A DNA stretch of 45,150 bases from an uncultured Erythrobacter sp. (GCA_913061345.1 CAJXTZ010000011.1:1-45150), one strand, 5' to 3'; positions 34,861 through 43,709 are shown, counted from the stretch's first letter. Notes: generated from the letters alone by a model not told the origin. Numbers and translations are program-made.

Positions 34861-35430
34861 TCACCGCCTGTCGCCCCGGTCGCCCCTGTCACTACGTCCG
34901 CCACGCGGCGGGCCATTGCCATCGCGGTCGTAACGCGGGCGGGACTGGCGCGGGTTTTCAGCGTCGTGACGGCGGCGGGCCTCGCCCTTGTCGGCGATGC
35001 GCAGGCGCATTCCGGCGGTGATCCGGGCCAGAACCTCGTCCATGTTTTCAAGGATATCGGCGGCTTTCAGGTGCATCACCTTCACGCCCACCGATTCCAG
35101 CGACTTGTCACGGCGGCGGGCGAGTTTCTCGTCCTCGCCTTCCTCGTCGATCACGATGGCCATGCCCAGGGTATGGCAATTGAAGTCGACAATCGCGCTG
35201 CCCACCACGGCGAACTTCTTGAACGTGTGCCGCCCAAGGTCCGCCTCGGAGAACCGCTCAGCCAGCGCCTTGTGCGCCTCGCTGGCATGACGCCGCATCT
35301 TGCGCGCCTGCTCGTGCAGATTGTCGAGCCGCTTCTCGCTGATTTCCCAGCCACGACCCTTCTTCTTGATGGCAGGGGCCTCGGCTGCGTCCGAGGGATC
35401 GCGGAGTTGCAGTTTCTTGCGTTCGGTCAC
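34861..35430 (-). CDS. DUF559-like protein with arginine/glycine-rich tail
   Basis: A 189-aa protein. Residues about 35-140 resemble the DUF559 (Vsr-like PD-(D/E)XK) fold: EQARKMRRHASEAHKALAER, then FAVVGSAIVDFNCHTLGMAI and SLESVGVKVMHLKAADILEN. The usual catalytic block LVIEVDG reads AIVIDEEG here, so nuclease activity is doubtful. The last 35 residues (RPRYDRDGNGPPRGGRSDRG and onward) are an arginine/glycine/aspartate-rich disordered tail resembling RNA-binding RGG regions. It overlaps the upstream lipoprotein gene by four bases. Its role in a Fe-S operon is unknown. Confidence 0.75.
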   Translation of the reverse strand: MTERKKLQLRDPSDAAEAPAIKKKGRGWEISEKRLDNLHEQARKMRRHASEAHKALAERFSEADLGRHTFKKFAVVGSAIVDFNCHTLGMAIVIDEEGEDEKLARRRDKSLESVGVKVMHLKAADILENMDEVLARITAGMRLRIADKGEARRRHDAENPRQSRPRYDRDGNGPPRGGRSDRGDRGDRR

Positions 35431-35756
35431 TGCGCTTGCCCTTCATTCCGCGTTTCGATCAAAGAGGCAGCGAGTCCATCCTGCATCGCGTCGTATTCTT
35501 CCACAGTGTCTTCAAAAACAGGAACTGCATTGAAGCGAAGGGCGCGCTGTCTTTCTCGCGCACAGTCGCCCCGGACAATTTCCAGTTGGTCTTCACGCGA
35601 GCCAGTGAACAAACTCAAATCATCGACTGAACCATCGATGCACCGTGCATGTTCGACGACAGCCGTTTGAATATCCTCAAAAGGCGGCATGGCAACTGAC
35701 TGAGCATCGCAAGCGCCGATCAATGCTATGCCACTCAAAACAACAAAGACTTTCAC
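35427..35756 (-). CDS. small lipoprotein between sufB and DUF559-like gene
   Basis: A 109-aa protein with a lipobox (ALIGAC) and two further cysteines ([15 protein letters not shown]) in the mature part. No recognised domain. The composition is less GC-rich than the neighbouring suf genes. It overlaps sufB by four bases at its start and the DUF559-like gene by four at its end, so it is coupled to both. Second lipoprotein of this operon. Confidence 0.78.
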   Translation of the reverse strand: MKVFVVLSGIALIGACDAQSVAMPPFEDIQTAVVEHARCIDGSVDDLSLFTGSREDQLEIVRGDCARERQRALRFNAVPVFEDTVEEYDAMQDGLAASLIETRNEGQAQ

Positions 35757-37234
35757 CCGACGCTCCCCTCAAGCGAGATCGCCAGCAGCTTCTGCGCTTC
35801 GACGGCGAATTCCATCGGCAGTTCCTTCAGCACGTCCTTAGCGAAGCCGTTGACGATCAGGGCCACGGCCTCTTCCTCGTCCAGGCCGCGCTGCATGGCG
35901 TAGAACAGTTGGTCGTCGCTGATCTTGCTGGTGGTGGCCTCGTGCTCGATCTGGGCACTGGGATTTTTCACCTCGATATAAGGCACGGTGTGCGCGCCGC
36001 ATTCGCTGCCCAGCAGCAGGCTGTCGCACTCGGTGTAGTTGCGGCAATTGTCGGCATTGGCGGCAATCGCCACGCGCCCACGATAGGTGTTGTTGCTCTT
36101 GCCCGCCGAAATCCCCTTGGAAATGATGGTGGAGCGGGTGCCGCTGGCATTGTGGATCATCTTCGTGCCGGTGTCGGCCTGCTGGTAGTTGTTGGTAACG
36201 GCGACGGAGTAGAACTCGCCCACGCTATCTACGCCATTCAGCACGCAGGACGGATACTTCCACGTTACCGCGCTGCCGGTTTCCACCTGCGTCCAGCTGA
36301 TCTTGCTGCGCGCACCCTGACACAGGCCCCGCTTGGTCACGAAATTGTAGATACCGCCCACGCCCTCGGAATTGCCCGGATACCAGTTCTGCACGGTGGA
36401 ATACTTGATCTCGGCATCTTCCATCGCCACCAGTTCCACCACTGCGGCGTGCAGCTGGTTCTCGTCGCGCATGGGGGCGGTGCAGCCTTCCAGATAGCTG
36501 ACGTAGCTACCCTTTTCGGCAATGATCAGCGTGCGTTCGAACTGGCCGGTGTTTTCCGCATTGATGCGGAAATAGGTGGAAAGCTCCATCGGGCATCGAA
36601 CGCCTTCTGGAATGTACACGAAGGTTCCGTCGGAGAAGACCGCGGCGTTGAGGCAGGCGAAATAGTTGTCGCGCTGCGGCACGATCTTTCCCAGCCACTT
36701 TTTCACCAAGTCCGGATGCTGCTGCAACGCCTCGCTGATGGAAAGGAAGATGACGCCCGCCTTCTTCAGTTCCTCGCGGAATGTCGTGGCGACGGAAACG
36801 GAGTCGAACACCGCATCCACGGCCACCTTGCGCGCGCCTTTTACCCCGGCCAACACTTCCTGCTCTGCCACGGGAATACCCAGCTTGTCGTAGACGGACT
36901 TAATCTCGGGATCGAGCTCGTCGAGCGAATCCAGTTCAACCTTCTTCTTGGGCGCGGCGTAATAGTAGGCGTCCTGATAGTCGATTTCGGGATAGCCGAG
37001 CTTGGCCCAGTTCGGTTCCTCCATCTCCTGCCACAGGCGGAAGGCCTTCAGGCGCCAGTCCAGCATCCATTCCGGCTCGTTCTTCTTGCCCGAAATGAAA
37101 CGGACGGTGTCCTCGGTCAGGCCCTTTTCCGCATATTCGGTTTCGATATCGGAAGACCAGCCATGCTCGTACTCGGCTGCCTTGTCGGCGGCCTCGCGCG
37201 CCTCGCGGTCTTTGATTTCGACTTGTTCGTTCAT
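35753..37234 (-). CDS. sufB: SufB scaffold subunit
   Basis: A 493-aa core scaffold protein on which clusters are built. Landmarks include [79 protein letters not shown] and [20 protein letters not shown] with conserved cysteines. Length matches the family. The ATG at 37234 overlaps the Rrf2 regulator stop by four bases. A 659-codon open frame on the opposite strand is a codon-bias shadow. Confidence 0.96.
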   Translation of the reverse strand: MNEQVEIKDREAREAADKAAEYEHGWSSDIETEYAEKGLTEDTVRFISGKKNEPEWMLDWRLKAFRLWQEMEEPNWAKLGYPEIDYQDAYYYAAPKKKVELDSLDELDPEIKSVYDKLGIPVAEQEVLAGVKGARKVAVDAVFDSVSVATTFREELKKAGVIFLSISEALQQHPDLVKKWLGKIVPQRDNYFACLNAAVFSDGTFVYIPEGVRCPMELSTYFRINAENTGQFERTLIIAEKGSYVSYLEGCTAPMRDENQLHAAVVELVAMEDAEIKYSTVQNWYPGNSEGVGGIYNFVTKRGLCQGARSKISWTQVETGSAVTWKYPSCVLNGVDSVGEFYSVAVTNNYQQADTGTKMIHNASGTRSTIISKGISAGKSNNTYRGRVAIAANADNCRNYTECDSLLLGSECGAHTVPYIEVKNPSAQIEHEATTSKISDDQLFYAMQRGLDEEEAVALIVNGFAKDVLKELPMEFAVEAQKLLAISLEGSVG

Positions 37235-37647
37235 GCCATTTCTTCCGTTCTTGCCAGCTGCACCAGCGAAACATCCGCCAGTGCGCTGCGCAAAGCTGTG
37301 TTCACGATCGGCCAGTGCGGTTGCACCGAGCAGTTGCCTTCAAGCGCGCAATCGTGCCGCCCGCCTTCGACGCAGGAAGTAAGCGCGATCGGCCCCTCCA
37401 TCGCTTCTACGATGTCAGCCAAGCTGATAGCCGCTGCGGGGCGCGCCAATTGCAGCCCGCCCCCTGCCCCGCGGGCGGAGCGCAGCAAGCCCGCCGCCGT
37501 CAGCTTGCTCACCACTTTCTGCACCGTGGGCACGGGCAGGCCCGATTGTTCGGCCAATTCGGCCGCACTGGTGCGCCCTCCGCCACAATGGCGGGCAGCC
37601 TGGCTCATCGTGACGACGGCGTAATCTGCTAAATTCGATAGGCGCAT
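37231..37647 (-). CDS. Rrf2-family Fe-S regulator of the SUF operon
   Basis: A 138-aa repressor that opens [20 protein letters not shown], with a winged-helix region [19 protein letters not shown] and the [18 protein letters not shown] wing. The cluster-binding cysteines are C92, C100 and C106. The spacing x7-x5 equals that of RirA and differs from IscR (x5-x5), so it is nearer the RirA/SufR type. It heads the operon and its start lies six bases after a palindrome that is probably its own operator, which suggests autoregulation by Fe-S status. Confidence 0.9.
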   Translation of the reverse strand: MRLSNLADYAVVTMSQAARHCGGGRTSAAELAEQSGLPVPTVQKVVSKLTAAGLLRSARGAGGGLQLARPAAAISLADIVEAMEGPIALTSCVEGGRHDCALEGNCSVQPHWPIVNTALRSALADVSLVQLARTEEMA

Positions 37648-37652
37648 AGTTT

Positions 37653-37675
37653 AATCAGACCAATTCGTTCTGATT
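37653..37675 (-). promoter_or_regulatory. likely Rrf2 operator of the SUF operon
   Basis: A perfect palindrome: AATCAGA, nine bases, TCTGATT. It is five bases from the start codon of the Rrf2 gene and is AT-rich compared with the surroundings. Position and symmetry fit an autoregulatory binding site. The exact promoter is not evident; the palindrome would lie in the 5' untranslated region or across the -10 element. Confidence 0.65.
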
Positions 37676-37724
37676 GATGACCTATGCGTAAAAGCGTCGG
37701 AATCAACCCATTTCCGCTTGTTGC

Positions 37725-37892
37725 GAGTCGTTAGCATTTTTGTCTTGCGAACGCGCGTCCGCGCATTCGTCCTCGCTATGCGCGCAGACAAGCTGCGCCC
37801 GCTGCGGGGCGGGCGTTCGCCCTTGCGGTCTGGCCGACCGTTTGGGTTCCCTGACTTTGCGAAAGCGCCTGCGCGCGCGCACATGGCGGTCG
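37725..37892 (+). repeat. second copy of the dispersed intergenic repeat
   Basis: The module TCCTCGCTA ... GCGCCCGCTGCGGGGCGGGCG ... GCCCTTGCGGTC ... CCGACCG at about 37769-37839 matches the one near 17822-17950 on the opposite strand. It lies between the SUF regulator and the AraC-type gene. Small ORFs in it (for example 37651-37884 on the minus strand) are low-complexity arginine-rich shadows. Confidence 0.6.
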
Positions 37893-38780
37893 TTAGCGCA
37901 GCTCGCGCAGGTTCTTTCCGTCGATCAGTTCTTCGAGATAGGGCGCGGCGCCGTCGGACAGTCTTGCCGGGGTCCGGCCCACGAACTCGCTGATCTCGTG
38001 GATCATATGCGGCTGATCGTAGAAGGCATCGTAGATCTCAGCCTCCTGCTCCGGCGGTAGATCAGGCTTGGACAATGCAGCGGCGGCGCGCAACGCGCGA
38101 TATTTACGCCGCAAGGTAACAGGGGCGACACCAAAATACCGCTGCACCAGCCGCTGCGTCTGGCGGCGGGAAAAACTGCTGATCTCATAGAGATCCTCGA
38201 CATCGGGCAGCAAGCTGCCGGATAGCCATTGCCCGACAGCCGCCATCAGTTGCAAATGCCGCGGCCGCGGCAGTTTGGCATGGGAAAGGATAAAGCCGGA
38301 CAGGGCTTGCACCGCGTCGGACAGGCCGACCGCATCGTCGCGATACGCAGCACACAGCCGGACGCCTATGTCCTCTATTTCCGGGTCGAGCCAGTCTGCA
38401 GCCCTGTACAACCGGTTTGCATGCTCAGCCGCATTGAGCCCTGTCAGTGCCGCCCAACCCAGTGGAGAGAGCGCTGCCCCCATCGCGTGAAACGGCCCGT
38501 CCACCGCGATTGGCAGGGCGCAGGCCAGCGGGGTCAGCAAGTTCACCTCATGCGAGCAGTCATGTCCGCCATCCGGCCGAGACAGCCGCCCCCGACCCTT
38601 GGGAAAAAGCGAGAGGTGGCCAATCGCAGCGGGCTGAATATCGCGCACCACCGGGTCGTCGCAGCGGAAATGATAGAAGACGGTGACGAACTGCGCGATG
38701 TCGCCCTCGGGTTCGATGTAATCGATCCTGAAGCGGTTGGGCGGGGTTAGTTCCCCGCCCGGCATGCCATCCTTCTTCAT
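37893..38780 (-). CDS. AraC-family transcriptional regulator
   Basis: A 295-aa protein. The N-terminal 170 residues form a beta-rich region (FRIDYIEPEGDIAQFVTVFY, PAAIGHLSLFPKGRGRLS) that could sense a ligand. The C-terminal part carries the AraC helix-turn-helix pair: DLYEISSFSRRQTQRLVQRY, then GVAPVTLRRKYRALRAAAAL, with a variant second helix YDQPHMIHEISEFVGRTPAR. The target is not apparent; the DUF885 gene 23 bp upstream on the same strand is a candidate co-transcribed neighbour. Confidence 0.85.
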   Translation of the reverse strand: MKKDGMPGGELTPPNRFRIDYIEPEGDIAQFVTVFYHFRCDDPVVRDIQPAAIGHLSLFPKGRGRLSRPDGGHDCSHEVNLLTPLACALPIAVDGPFHAMGAALSPLGWAALTGLNAAEHANRLYRAADWLDPEIEDIGVRLCAAYRDDAVGLSDAVQALSGFILSHAKLPRPRHLQLMAAVGQWLSGSLLPDVEDLYEISSFSRRQTQRLVQRYFGVAPVTLRRKYRALRAAAALSKPDLPPEQEAEIYDAFYDQPHMIHEISEFVGRTPARLSDGAAPYLEELIDGKNLRELR

Positions 38781-38803
38781 GCGACCCCCTGTTTTATTAC
38801 TGG

Positions 38804-40621
38804 TCAGCTTTCCTCGGCAATCCAGTTATCAACCTGTTCTTCCAATATGGACAATGGGACAGGCCCGTTTGCAAGCACCAGTTCGTGGAATTGGCGAATG
38901 TCGAAGTTCTCGCCAAATGCTTCGCGCGCCCGTTCGCGCAGCCCCATGATCTTCAGCTTGCCGATCATATAGGCGGTCGCCTGACCGGGGTAGACGGCAT
39001 AGCGTTCGATAGCCTTTCGAATATCGCCTTCGGGATTGGGCGTGTTCTCCTGCAGATAGGCGATGGCGTCTTCACGGCTCCAGCGTTTGTGGTGCAGGCC
39101 GGTGTCCACCACCAGTCGGGCCGCGCGCCACAGTTCCATCTGCAGCCGCCCGAAATCGGAATAGGGATCGGTGTAGAAGCCCATGTCCTTGCCCAGCTCC
39201 TCGGAATAAAGTCCCCAGCCTTCGGTATAGGCCGTGAAACCGCCATAGCGGCGGAAAGGCGGCAGTTCGCCAAGCCCGGTCTGGATGCCGCGTTGCAGGT
39301 GATGGCCGGGTATACCCTCGTGATAGGCCAGCGCTTCCAGCTCGTTGCGGCTCATCGAATTCAGGTCATACAGGTTGACGTAATAGGTGCCGGGGCGCGA
39401 ACCATCGGTCGCCGGCGACTGGTAGAACGCCTTGCCTGCGCTTTGTTCGCGGAAGGCCTCCACCGGTTTCACCTGCAATTCATATTCGGGAAGTGTGAGG
39501 AAATATTGCGGAAGGCGCGCTTCCATCGCGCTCATCACCTCGTCCACCTCGGCCAGGTAGTCTTCCCGGCTGGTGTGATAGAATTGCGGATCGCTTCGGG
39601 TGAATTCGAAGAACTCCTGCAAGGTGCCTTCGAAACCTACCTGCTGCATGATTGCGCGCATTTCGTCCTGGATGCGATCCACCTCTCGCAGGCCGATGTT
39701 ATGGATCTCGTCTGCGGACAATTGCGTGGTCGTGTAGTATTCCAGCAGCGCGTCGTAATAGGCAGCACCATCTTCGAAGCGCCAGATACCGTCCTCGTCC
39801 GGCGCCATGGCTTGCTGGCGCTCCATTTCGGCAAGCAGGCGAGCATAGGCGGGAACTGCATGGGTCCGCCACGCGGCATCGGCATCGGTAACGAGCGCGG
39901 CGCGTTCCATTTCCGGGATGCCCAGTTCATTCACCTTGCTGCGGAAATCCTCCAGCACGGCATTGTCCAGCCCCGCATCCAGCATGTTGCGGATGTCGGA
40001 AAGGACATAGGGGTACACCCAGTCGGGCGGCATGACGCCATCGTTCGCGCGCGCGGCGGACCGGGCGATCAGTGTATCGAGAAGCGGCTCGATCCCCTCG
40101 ATGCGGGTGATGTAATCGCGCGCGTGATCGACATTCTGCACTGCGTGGGTGTTGATAAGGAAAGCGGGAATACCGCTCTGCTGTCCGTTCATCTGATCGA
40201 AGAACCAGCCGTTATCCTGAAAGGGATCAAGCGATGCCGAACGCTCGGCCGTGGCCTCGAACAATCGGTAGGACAATTGATCCTCGGGCGAGAGGCTGGC
40301 AAGGTCGTAACCGCTGCGCATACGCTCCAGCCACTGGTCGCGCAGCGCATCGCGCGCCTCGTCTGCCGCTTTGCTGCGCTCGTTCCACTGGCCGTAGTCC
40401 TCGTCGCGAATGCCACGATAGGCTTTGGTCTGCGGCGAAAGCGCAAGCTGCCCCTCGTTATAGTGCTCGAAGAATGTTCCGATATCGGCAGGCACCTGTG
40501 CCTGCATTGCTGGAGTCGCGCTGTCGCCGTCGGAAGGGGTGGTCGCACAGGCGGCAAGGGCAAGCGCGCTGGAGACGGTCAGCGCGAATCGAAGTGAAGG
40601 ACGAATAGTCTTGCGGCGCAT
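38804..40621 (-). CDS. DUF885 family lipoprotein (putative metallopeptidase)
   Basis: A 605-aa protein with a lipobox (ALALAAC). The body matches DUF885: FEHYNEGQLALSPQTKAYRG near the N-terminus, YYTTTQLSADEIHNIGLREV in the middle, and the HExxxGHH-type site AYHEGIPGHHLQRGIQ, followed by YTEGWGLYSEELGKDMGFY. The zinc-site pattern suggests peptidase activity, which is unproven for most members. A long open frame on the opposite strand is a shadow. Its upstream region (40622-40942) contains an orphan terminator and a dyad. Confidence 0.88.
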   Translation of the reverse strand: MRRKTIRPSLRFALTVSSALALAACATTPSDGDSATPAMQAQVPADIGTFFEHYNEGQLALSPQTKAYRGIRDEDYGQWNERSKAADEARDALRDQWLERMRSGYDLASLSPEDQLSYRLFEATAERSASLDPFQDNGWFFDQMNGQQSGIPAFLINTHAVQNVDHARDYITRIEGIEPLLDTLIARSAARANDGVMPPDWVYPYVLSDIRNMLDAGLDNAVLEDFRSKVNELGIPEMERAALVTDADAAWRTHAVPAYARLLAEMERQQAMAPDEDGIWRFEDGAAYYDALLEYYTTTQLSADEIHNIGLREVDRIQDEMRAIMQQVGFEGTLQEFFEFTRSDPQFYHTSREDYLAEVDEVMSAMEARLPQYFLTLPEYELQVKPVEAFREQSAGKAFYQSPATDGSRPGTYYVNLYDLNSMSRNELEALAYHEGIPGHHLQRGIQTGLGELPPFRRYGGFTAYTEGWGLYSEELGKDMGFYTDPYSDFGRLQMELWRAARLVVDTGLHHKRWSREDAIAYLQENTPNPEGDIRKAIERYAVYPGQATAYMIGKLKIMGLRERAREAFGENFDIRQFHELVLANGPVPLSILEEQVDNWIAEES

Positions 40622-40685
40622 AGAATGGTATCCTCTTGAATGGTCTGATCAATCTAGAGGATGAGGGCCGCTCTCGAAAGCCCGT

Positions 40686-40725
40686 AAAAAAAGGGCGGCA
40701 GTTCCATCAAGGGAAATGCCGCCCT
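40686..40725 (-). terminator. orphan intrinsic terminator
   Basis: Read on the minus strand: AGGGCGGCA, a loop region with an inner 4-bp stem (TTCC/GGAA), TGCCGCCCT, then seven T residues. The 9-bp outer stem is perfect. The direction is toward the DUF885 gene and no gene precedes it on that strand. Confidence 0.8.
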
Positions 40726-40780
40726 GTTCAAGTAGAGAACTCTTGGCGAATATCGCTTCGAGCCCTTCGGGTCGCAAAAG
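40686..40780 (-). ncRNA. candidate small RNA or attenuated leader upstream of the DUF885 gene
   Basis: No protein gene lies on the minus strand between the DUF885 start and pyrD, yet a strong minus-strand terminator ends this stretch. The inferred transcript of about 95 nt begins near 40780, after a TTACAA - 16 bases - TAGGCT promoter-like pair, and contains several short stems (GCGACCC/GGG, GCGA/TCGC). It could be a free sRNA, or the terminated leader of the DUF885 mRNA, whose start codon is 65 bases further on. This rests on structure alone. Confidence 0.45.
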
Positions 40781-40815
40781 AGAATTAGCCTATTCTTGCC
40801 GGAGGTGATTGTAAG

Positions 40816-40835
40816 AAGGCGTCAATTGGCGCCTT
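40816..40835. promoter_or_regulatory. 20-bp dyad between DUF885 leader and pyrD
   Basis: AAGGCG, eight central bases with a CAATTG core, then CGCCTT: a near-perfect palindrome with only the two bases flanking the core unpaired. It lies upstream of the candidate minus-strand transcript and of pyrD on the plus strand, so it could be an operator for either. No T-run follows it on the plus strand. Confidence 0.35.
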
Positions 40836-40942
40836 AAACGCGTGTGATGGGCGATAATATTGCGCAGACGTGCATTTGGTCCAGTACGGCACTTGCCAAG
40901 GGGGATTGCGTCCCGGCCCGCCATGCTGCCAAGGGACTTGCC

Positions 40943-41974
40943 ATGCTTTACTCGTTGATCCGCCCTGCCCTTTTCGCTCTCGATGCAGAACGCGCGCATG
41001 GCCTTGCCATCGCGGCGCTGAAGGCTCTTCCTACCGGAAAGCCTGTCAAAGCAAACGGGCCGCTGTCGACAACCGTGGCGGGGATCGCCTTTCCCAACCC
41101 CGTCGGCATGGCAGCGGGCTTCGACAAGGATGCCCAGGTTGCAGACGCTCTCTTGGGGCTCGGGTTCGGCTTCGTGGAGGTCGGCTCCATTACGCCGCTG
41201 GCGCAGGCCGGCAATCCCAGGCCACGCCTGTTCCGCCTGGAAAAAGACCGCGCCGTCATCAATCGCATGGGGTTCAACAATGGCGGGGCGCAGGCGGCGG
41301 CGGTGCGCGTTGCCGCACGCGGGGACAGGCCGGGCGTGCTCGGCATCAATATCGGCGCAAACAAGGACAGCACTGATCGCATTGCCGATTATGCCGCGAT
41401 GACGCGGATCATGGCACCCTATGCCACATATCTTGCCGTCAATATCTCCAGCCCTAACACGCCCGGCCTGCGCGCCTTGCAGGATGAAGGTGCGCTGGTG
41501 GAACTGCTGGAAGGCGTGCTGGAAGCGCGCGGCACTCAGGGGCCACCCGTGTTCCTGAAAGTCGCGCCGGACCTGCAATCGGCAGATATCGATGCGATCA
41601 CGCGCATTGCCATGGACAAAGGGCTGGGCGCGCTAATCGTTGCGAATACCACGATTTCACGGCCCGATCTCGCCTCAAGCAAGGCGCGCGAAACCGGCGG
41701 CCTTTCCGGTGCCCCGCTAAAGCCGCTGGCGCTGGAGACGCTGCGCGCATTTCGCAAAGCTTCGGGCGGGGCGATCCCGCTTGTGGGCGTGGGCGGCATT
41801 GCCACTGCCGAAGACGCGTGGGAGCGCATCCGGGCAGGCGCCAGCCTCGTGCAACTGTACAGCGCGATGACCTATCGCGGACCTGGCATCGCCAGGCGGA
41901 TCACGAAGGGCCTGGAAGATTTAATGAAACGCGACGGCTTCGCTTCGATTGCGCAGGCGGTCGGAAGTGAATAG
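40943..41974 (+). CDS. pyrD: dihydroorotate dehydrogenase (quinone), class 2
   Basis: A 343-aa membrane-associated FMN enzyme of pyrimidine synthesis, EC 1.3.5.2, which oxidises dihydroorotate to orotate and passes electrons to quinone. It has the N-terminal membrane-attachment helix MLYSLIRPALFALDAERAHG that marks class 2, FPNPVGMAAGFDKDA, INRMGFNNGGA (FMN contacts), NISSPNTPGLR (catalytic-serine-containing loop) and GVGGIATAEDAWERIRAGAS. AAGGGA lies six bases before ATG 40943; the longer frame from 40844 adds unrelated residues. Confidence 0.97.
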   Translation: MLYSLIRPALFALDAERAHGLAIAALKALPTGKPVKANGPLSTTVAGIAFPNPVGMAAGFDKDAQVADALLGLGFGFVEVGSITPLAQAGNPRPRLFRLEKDRAVINRMGFNNGGAQAAAVRVAARGDRPGVLGINIGANKDSTDRIADYAAMTRIMAPYATYLAVNISSPNTPGLRALQDEGALVELLEGVLEARGTQGPPVFLKVAPDLQSADIDAITRIAMDKGLGALIVANTTISRPDLASSKARETGGLSGAPLKPLALETLRAFRKASGGAIPLVGVGGIATAEDAWERIRAGASLVQLYSAMTYRGPGIARRITKGLEDLMKRDGFASIAQAVGSE

Positions 41975-43709
41975 CACTCGCAGCGTGACATGCCTTCGCT
42001 CCCTGCTCGCCCCCGCCGCTGCGCTGTTCCTTGCAAGCTGCCAAACCGTTCCCGCCACGCCCGCACCTGCCCCCGCAGGTGTCGTGCAGGCCGCCGATCC
42101 GCGCGCTGCAGAGGCAGGACGCGAAATGTTACGCCGGGGCGGTAGCGCTACCGACGCTGCTATCGCGGTCATGCTGGCGCTGACGGTGGTGGAACCGCAA
42201 AGCTCCGGCATCGGTGGTGGCGGCTTCATGGTGCGCGGCCTGCCCGATGGCACGGTGACAACCTTCGATGGTCGCGAAACCGCGCCAGCCGCCGCAGGAC
42301 CGGACTGGTTCCTCGATGAAACTGGCGAACCGCTGGGCTATCGCGAGGTGGTTCTGACGGGCCTGAGCGTTGGCGTCCCCGGCAATATCGCACTGGCCGC
42401 GCGAGCGCATGCGCAACATGGCAAGCTGACATGGGCGGAACTGTTCGAACCCGCCATCGCGCTGGCGAATGGCTTCGTGATGAACCCACGTCTGTACCAA
42501 TCACTGGAAGGCAGCATCGCCCGCGCAGGGCAGGACCCGCTGATGCGCGCCACCTTCTACGAGGACAATGGAGAGCCGCGCAGCGTGGGCACACTGATTG
42601 CGCGCCCCGAACTGGCAGAGACTTTCCGCATCCTTGCTGCAGAGGGGCCTGCAGCCATGTACGGGCAGGACGCGGCCGAGGCTCTTGCGGCGCACATCGC
42701 CGCCAACACGCCGCGCGATGCGACGATGCAGCCTGCCGATATCACTGAATACGAGGCGAAAGAACGTGAGGCGCTGTGCGGCACCTATCGCGATTATCGC
42801 ATCTGTTCGATGGGGCCGCCAACGTCGGGCGGCATCGCGCTGTTGCAGATCCTGGGTCAGGTCGAACGGTTCGATCTCGCAGCCCTTGGCCCTGAATCGA
42901 CACAGTTCTGGCACCTTTTCGCCCAGTCTCAACTGCTCGCCTATGCCGACCGCGAAATCTACACGGGCGACAGCGATTATGTCTCCGTCCCTGCCCGCGA
43001 ATTGATTGCGCCGGATTACCTGGCCGCACGCTCCATGCTGATCGATCCTGCCCGTGCGCTGGACGAATACGAGGCCGGCGATCCTGTCGGCAGTCTTGCC
43101 AGCCATGCTGACGGGGACGAGCCGGCCGAGCACGGCACCACCCATTTCGTGGCGGTGGACGCCGAAGGCGCGATGGTCAGCTATACCTCCACGGTGGAGG
43201 GCGGGTTCGGTTCCGGCCTGCAATTCGGCGGCTATTATCTCAACAATGAGATGACCGATTTCAGCTTCAGCCCGCAGCGCGACGGCGTGCCGGTGGCAAA
43301 CCGCGTGCAAGGTGGGAAACGTCCGCGCAGCTCCATGTCGCCCGCTATGGTGTGGGCGCCCGATGGGAAACCGTTTCTCGTCATTGGCGGAGCTGGCGGC
43401 CCCTTCATCCCGGTGCAGACCGCGCGCTCCATCATCGGCATCGTGGATTTCGACATGTCGCTGGAACAGGCATTTTCACTGCCTATCGTCATGGGCTTCG
43501 ACACCGCCCTGTTCGTGGAGAAAGATACATGGCTGGCCGGCCAGGAAGAAGCGCTACTGGCGCTTGGCTATGGCAGCATCCGCACCGGGCCGCAGCCGTT
43601 CGGCTCTGTCGGGCAGGTGGGTGCGATCAACACGGCCCACGGCTGGACCGGGGCTTACGATCCGCGCTTCCGCGGGCGGCTGGAAGCAACACCGATTATG
43701 GCCGACTGA
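41967..43709 (+). CDS. ggt: gamma-glutamyltransferase, lipoprotein form
   Basis: A 580-aa enzyme that hydrolyses or transfers the gamma-glutamyl group of glutathione. The signal has a lipobox (LFLASC), so the mature protein is probably lipid-anchored. The autoprocessing site is HGTTHFVAVD with the nucleophile T392, followed by SYTSTVEGGFGSGLQ; GSATDAAIAVMLAL and GGGGFMVR near the N-terminus and VIGGAGGPFI near the end complete the pattern. The GTG at 41967 overlaps the pyrD stop by eight bases (GTGAATAG), so it is coupled to pyrD. Confidence 0.93.
   Translation: MNSTRSVTCLRSLLAPAAALFLASCQTVPATPAPAPAGVVQAADPRAAEAGREMLRRGGSATDAAIAVMLALTVVEPQSSGIGGGGFMVRGLPDGTVTTFDGRETAPAAAGPDWFLDETGEPLGYREVVLTGLSVGVPGNIALAARAHAQHGKLTWAELFEPAIALANGFVMNPRLYQSLEGSIARAGQDPLMRATFYEDNGEPRSVGTLIARPELAETFRILAAEGPAAMYGQDAAEALAAHIAANTPRDATMQPADITEYEAKEREALCGTYRDYRICSMGPPTSGGIALLQILGQVERFDLAALGPESTQFWHLFAQSQLLAYADREIYTGDSDYVSVPARELIAPDYLAARSMLIDPARALDEYEAGDPVGSLASHADGDEPAEHGTTHFVAVDAEGAMVSYTSTVEGGFGSGLQFGGYYLNNEMTDFSFSPQRDGVPVANRVQGGKRPRSSMSPAMVWAPDGKPFLVIGGAGGPFIPVQTARSIIGIVDFDMSLEQAFSLPIVMGFDTALFVEKDTWLAGQEEALLALGYGSIRTGPQPFGSVGQVGAINTAHGWTGAYDPRFRGRLEATPIMAD

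Noticed and set aside
35645..37624. 659-codon open frame opposite sufB
   Set aside because: It is fully antisense to sufB, whose protein is beyond doubt; GC-rich codon bias removes stops from this opposite frame, and its translation has no family resemblance.
37651..37884. Arginine-rich small ORF between the SUF regulator and the AraC gene
   Set aside because: It is a frame through the dispersed repeat and lacks a ribosome binding site.
38885..40597. 570-codon open frame opposite the DUF885 gene
   Set aside because: Same shadow effect; the minus-strand protein has a signal peptide, a zinc-site motif and the expected length.
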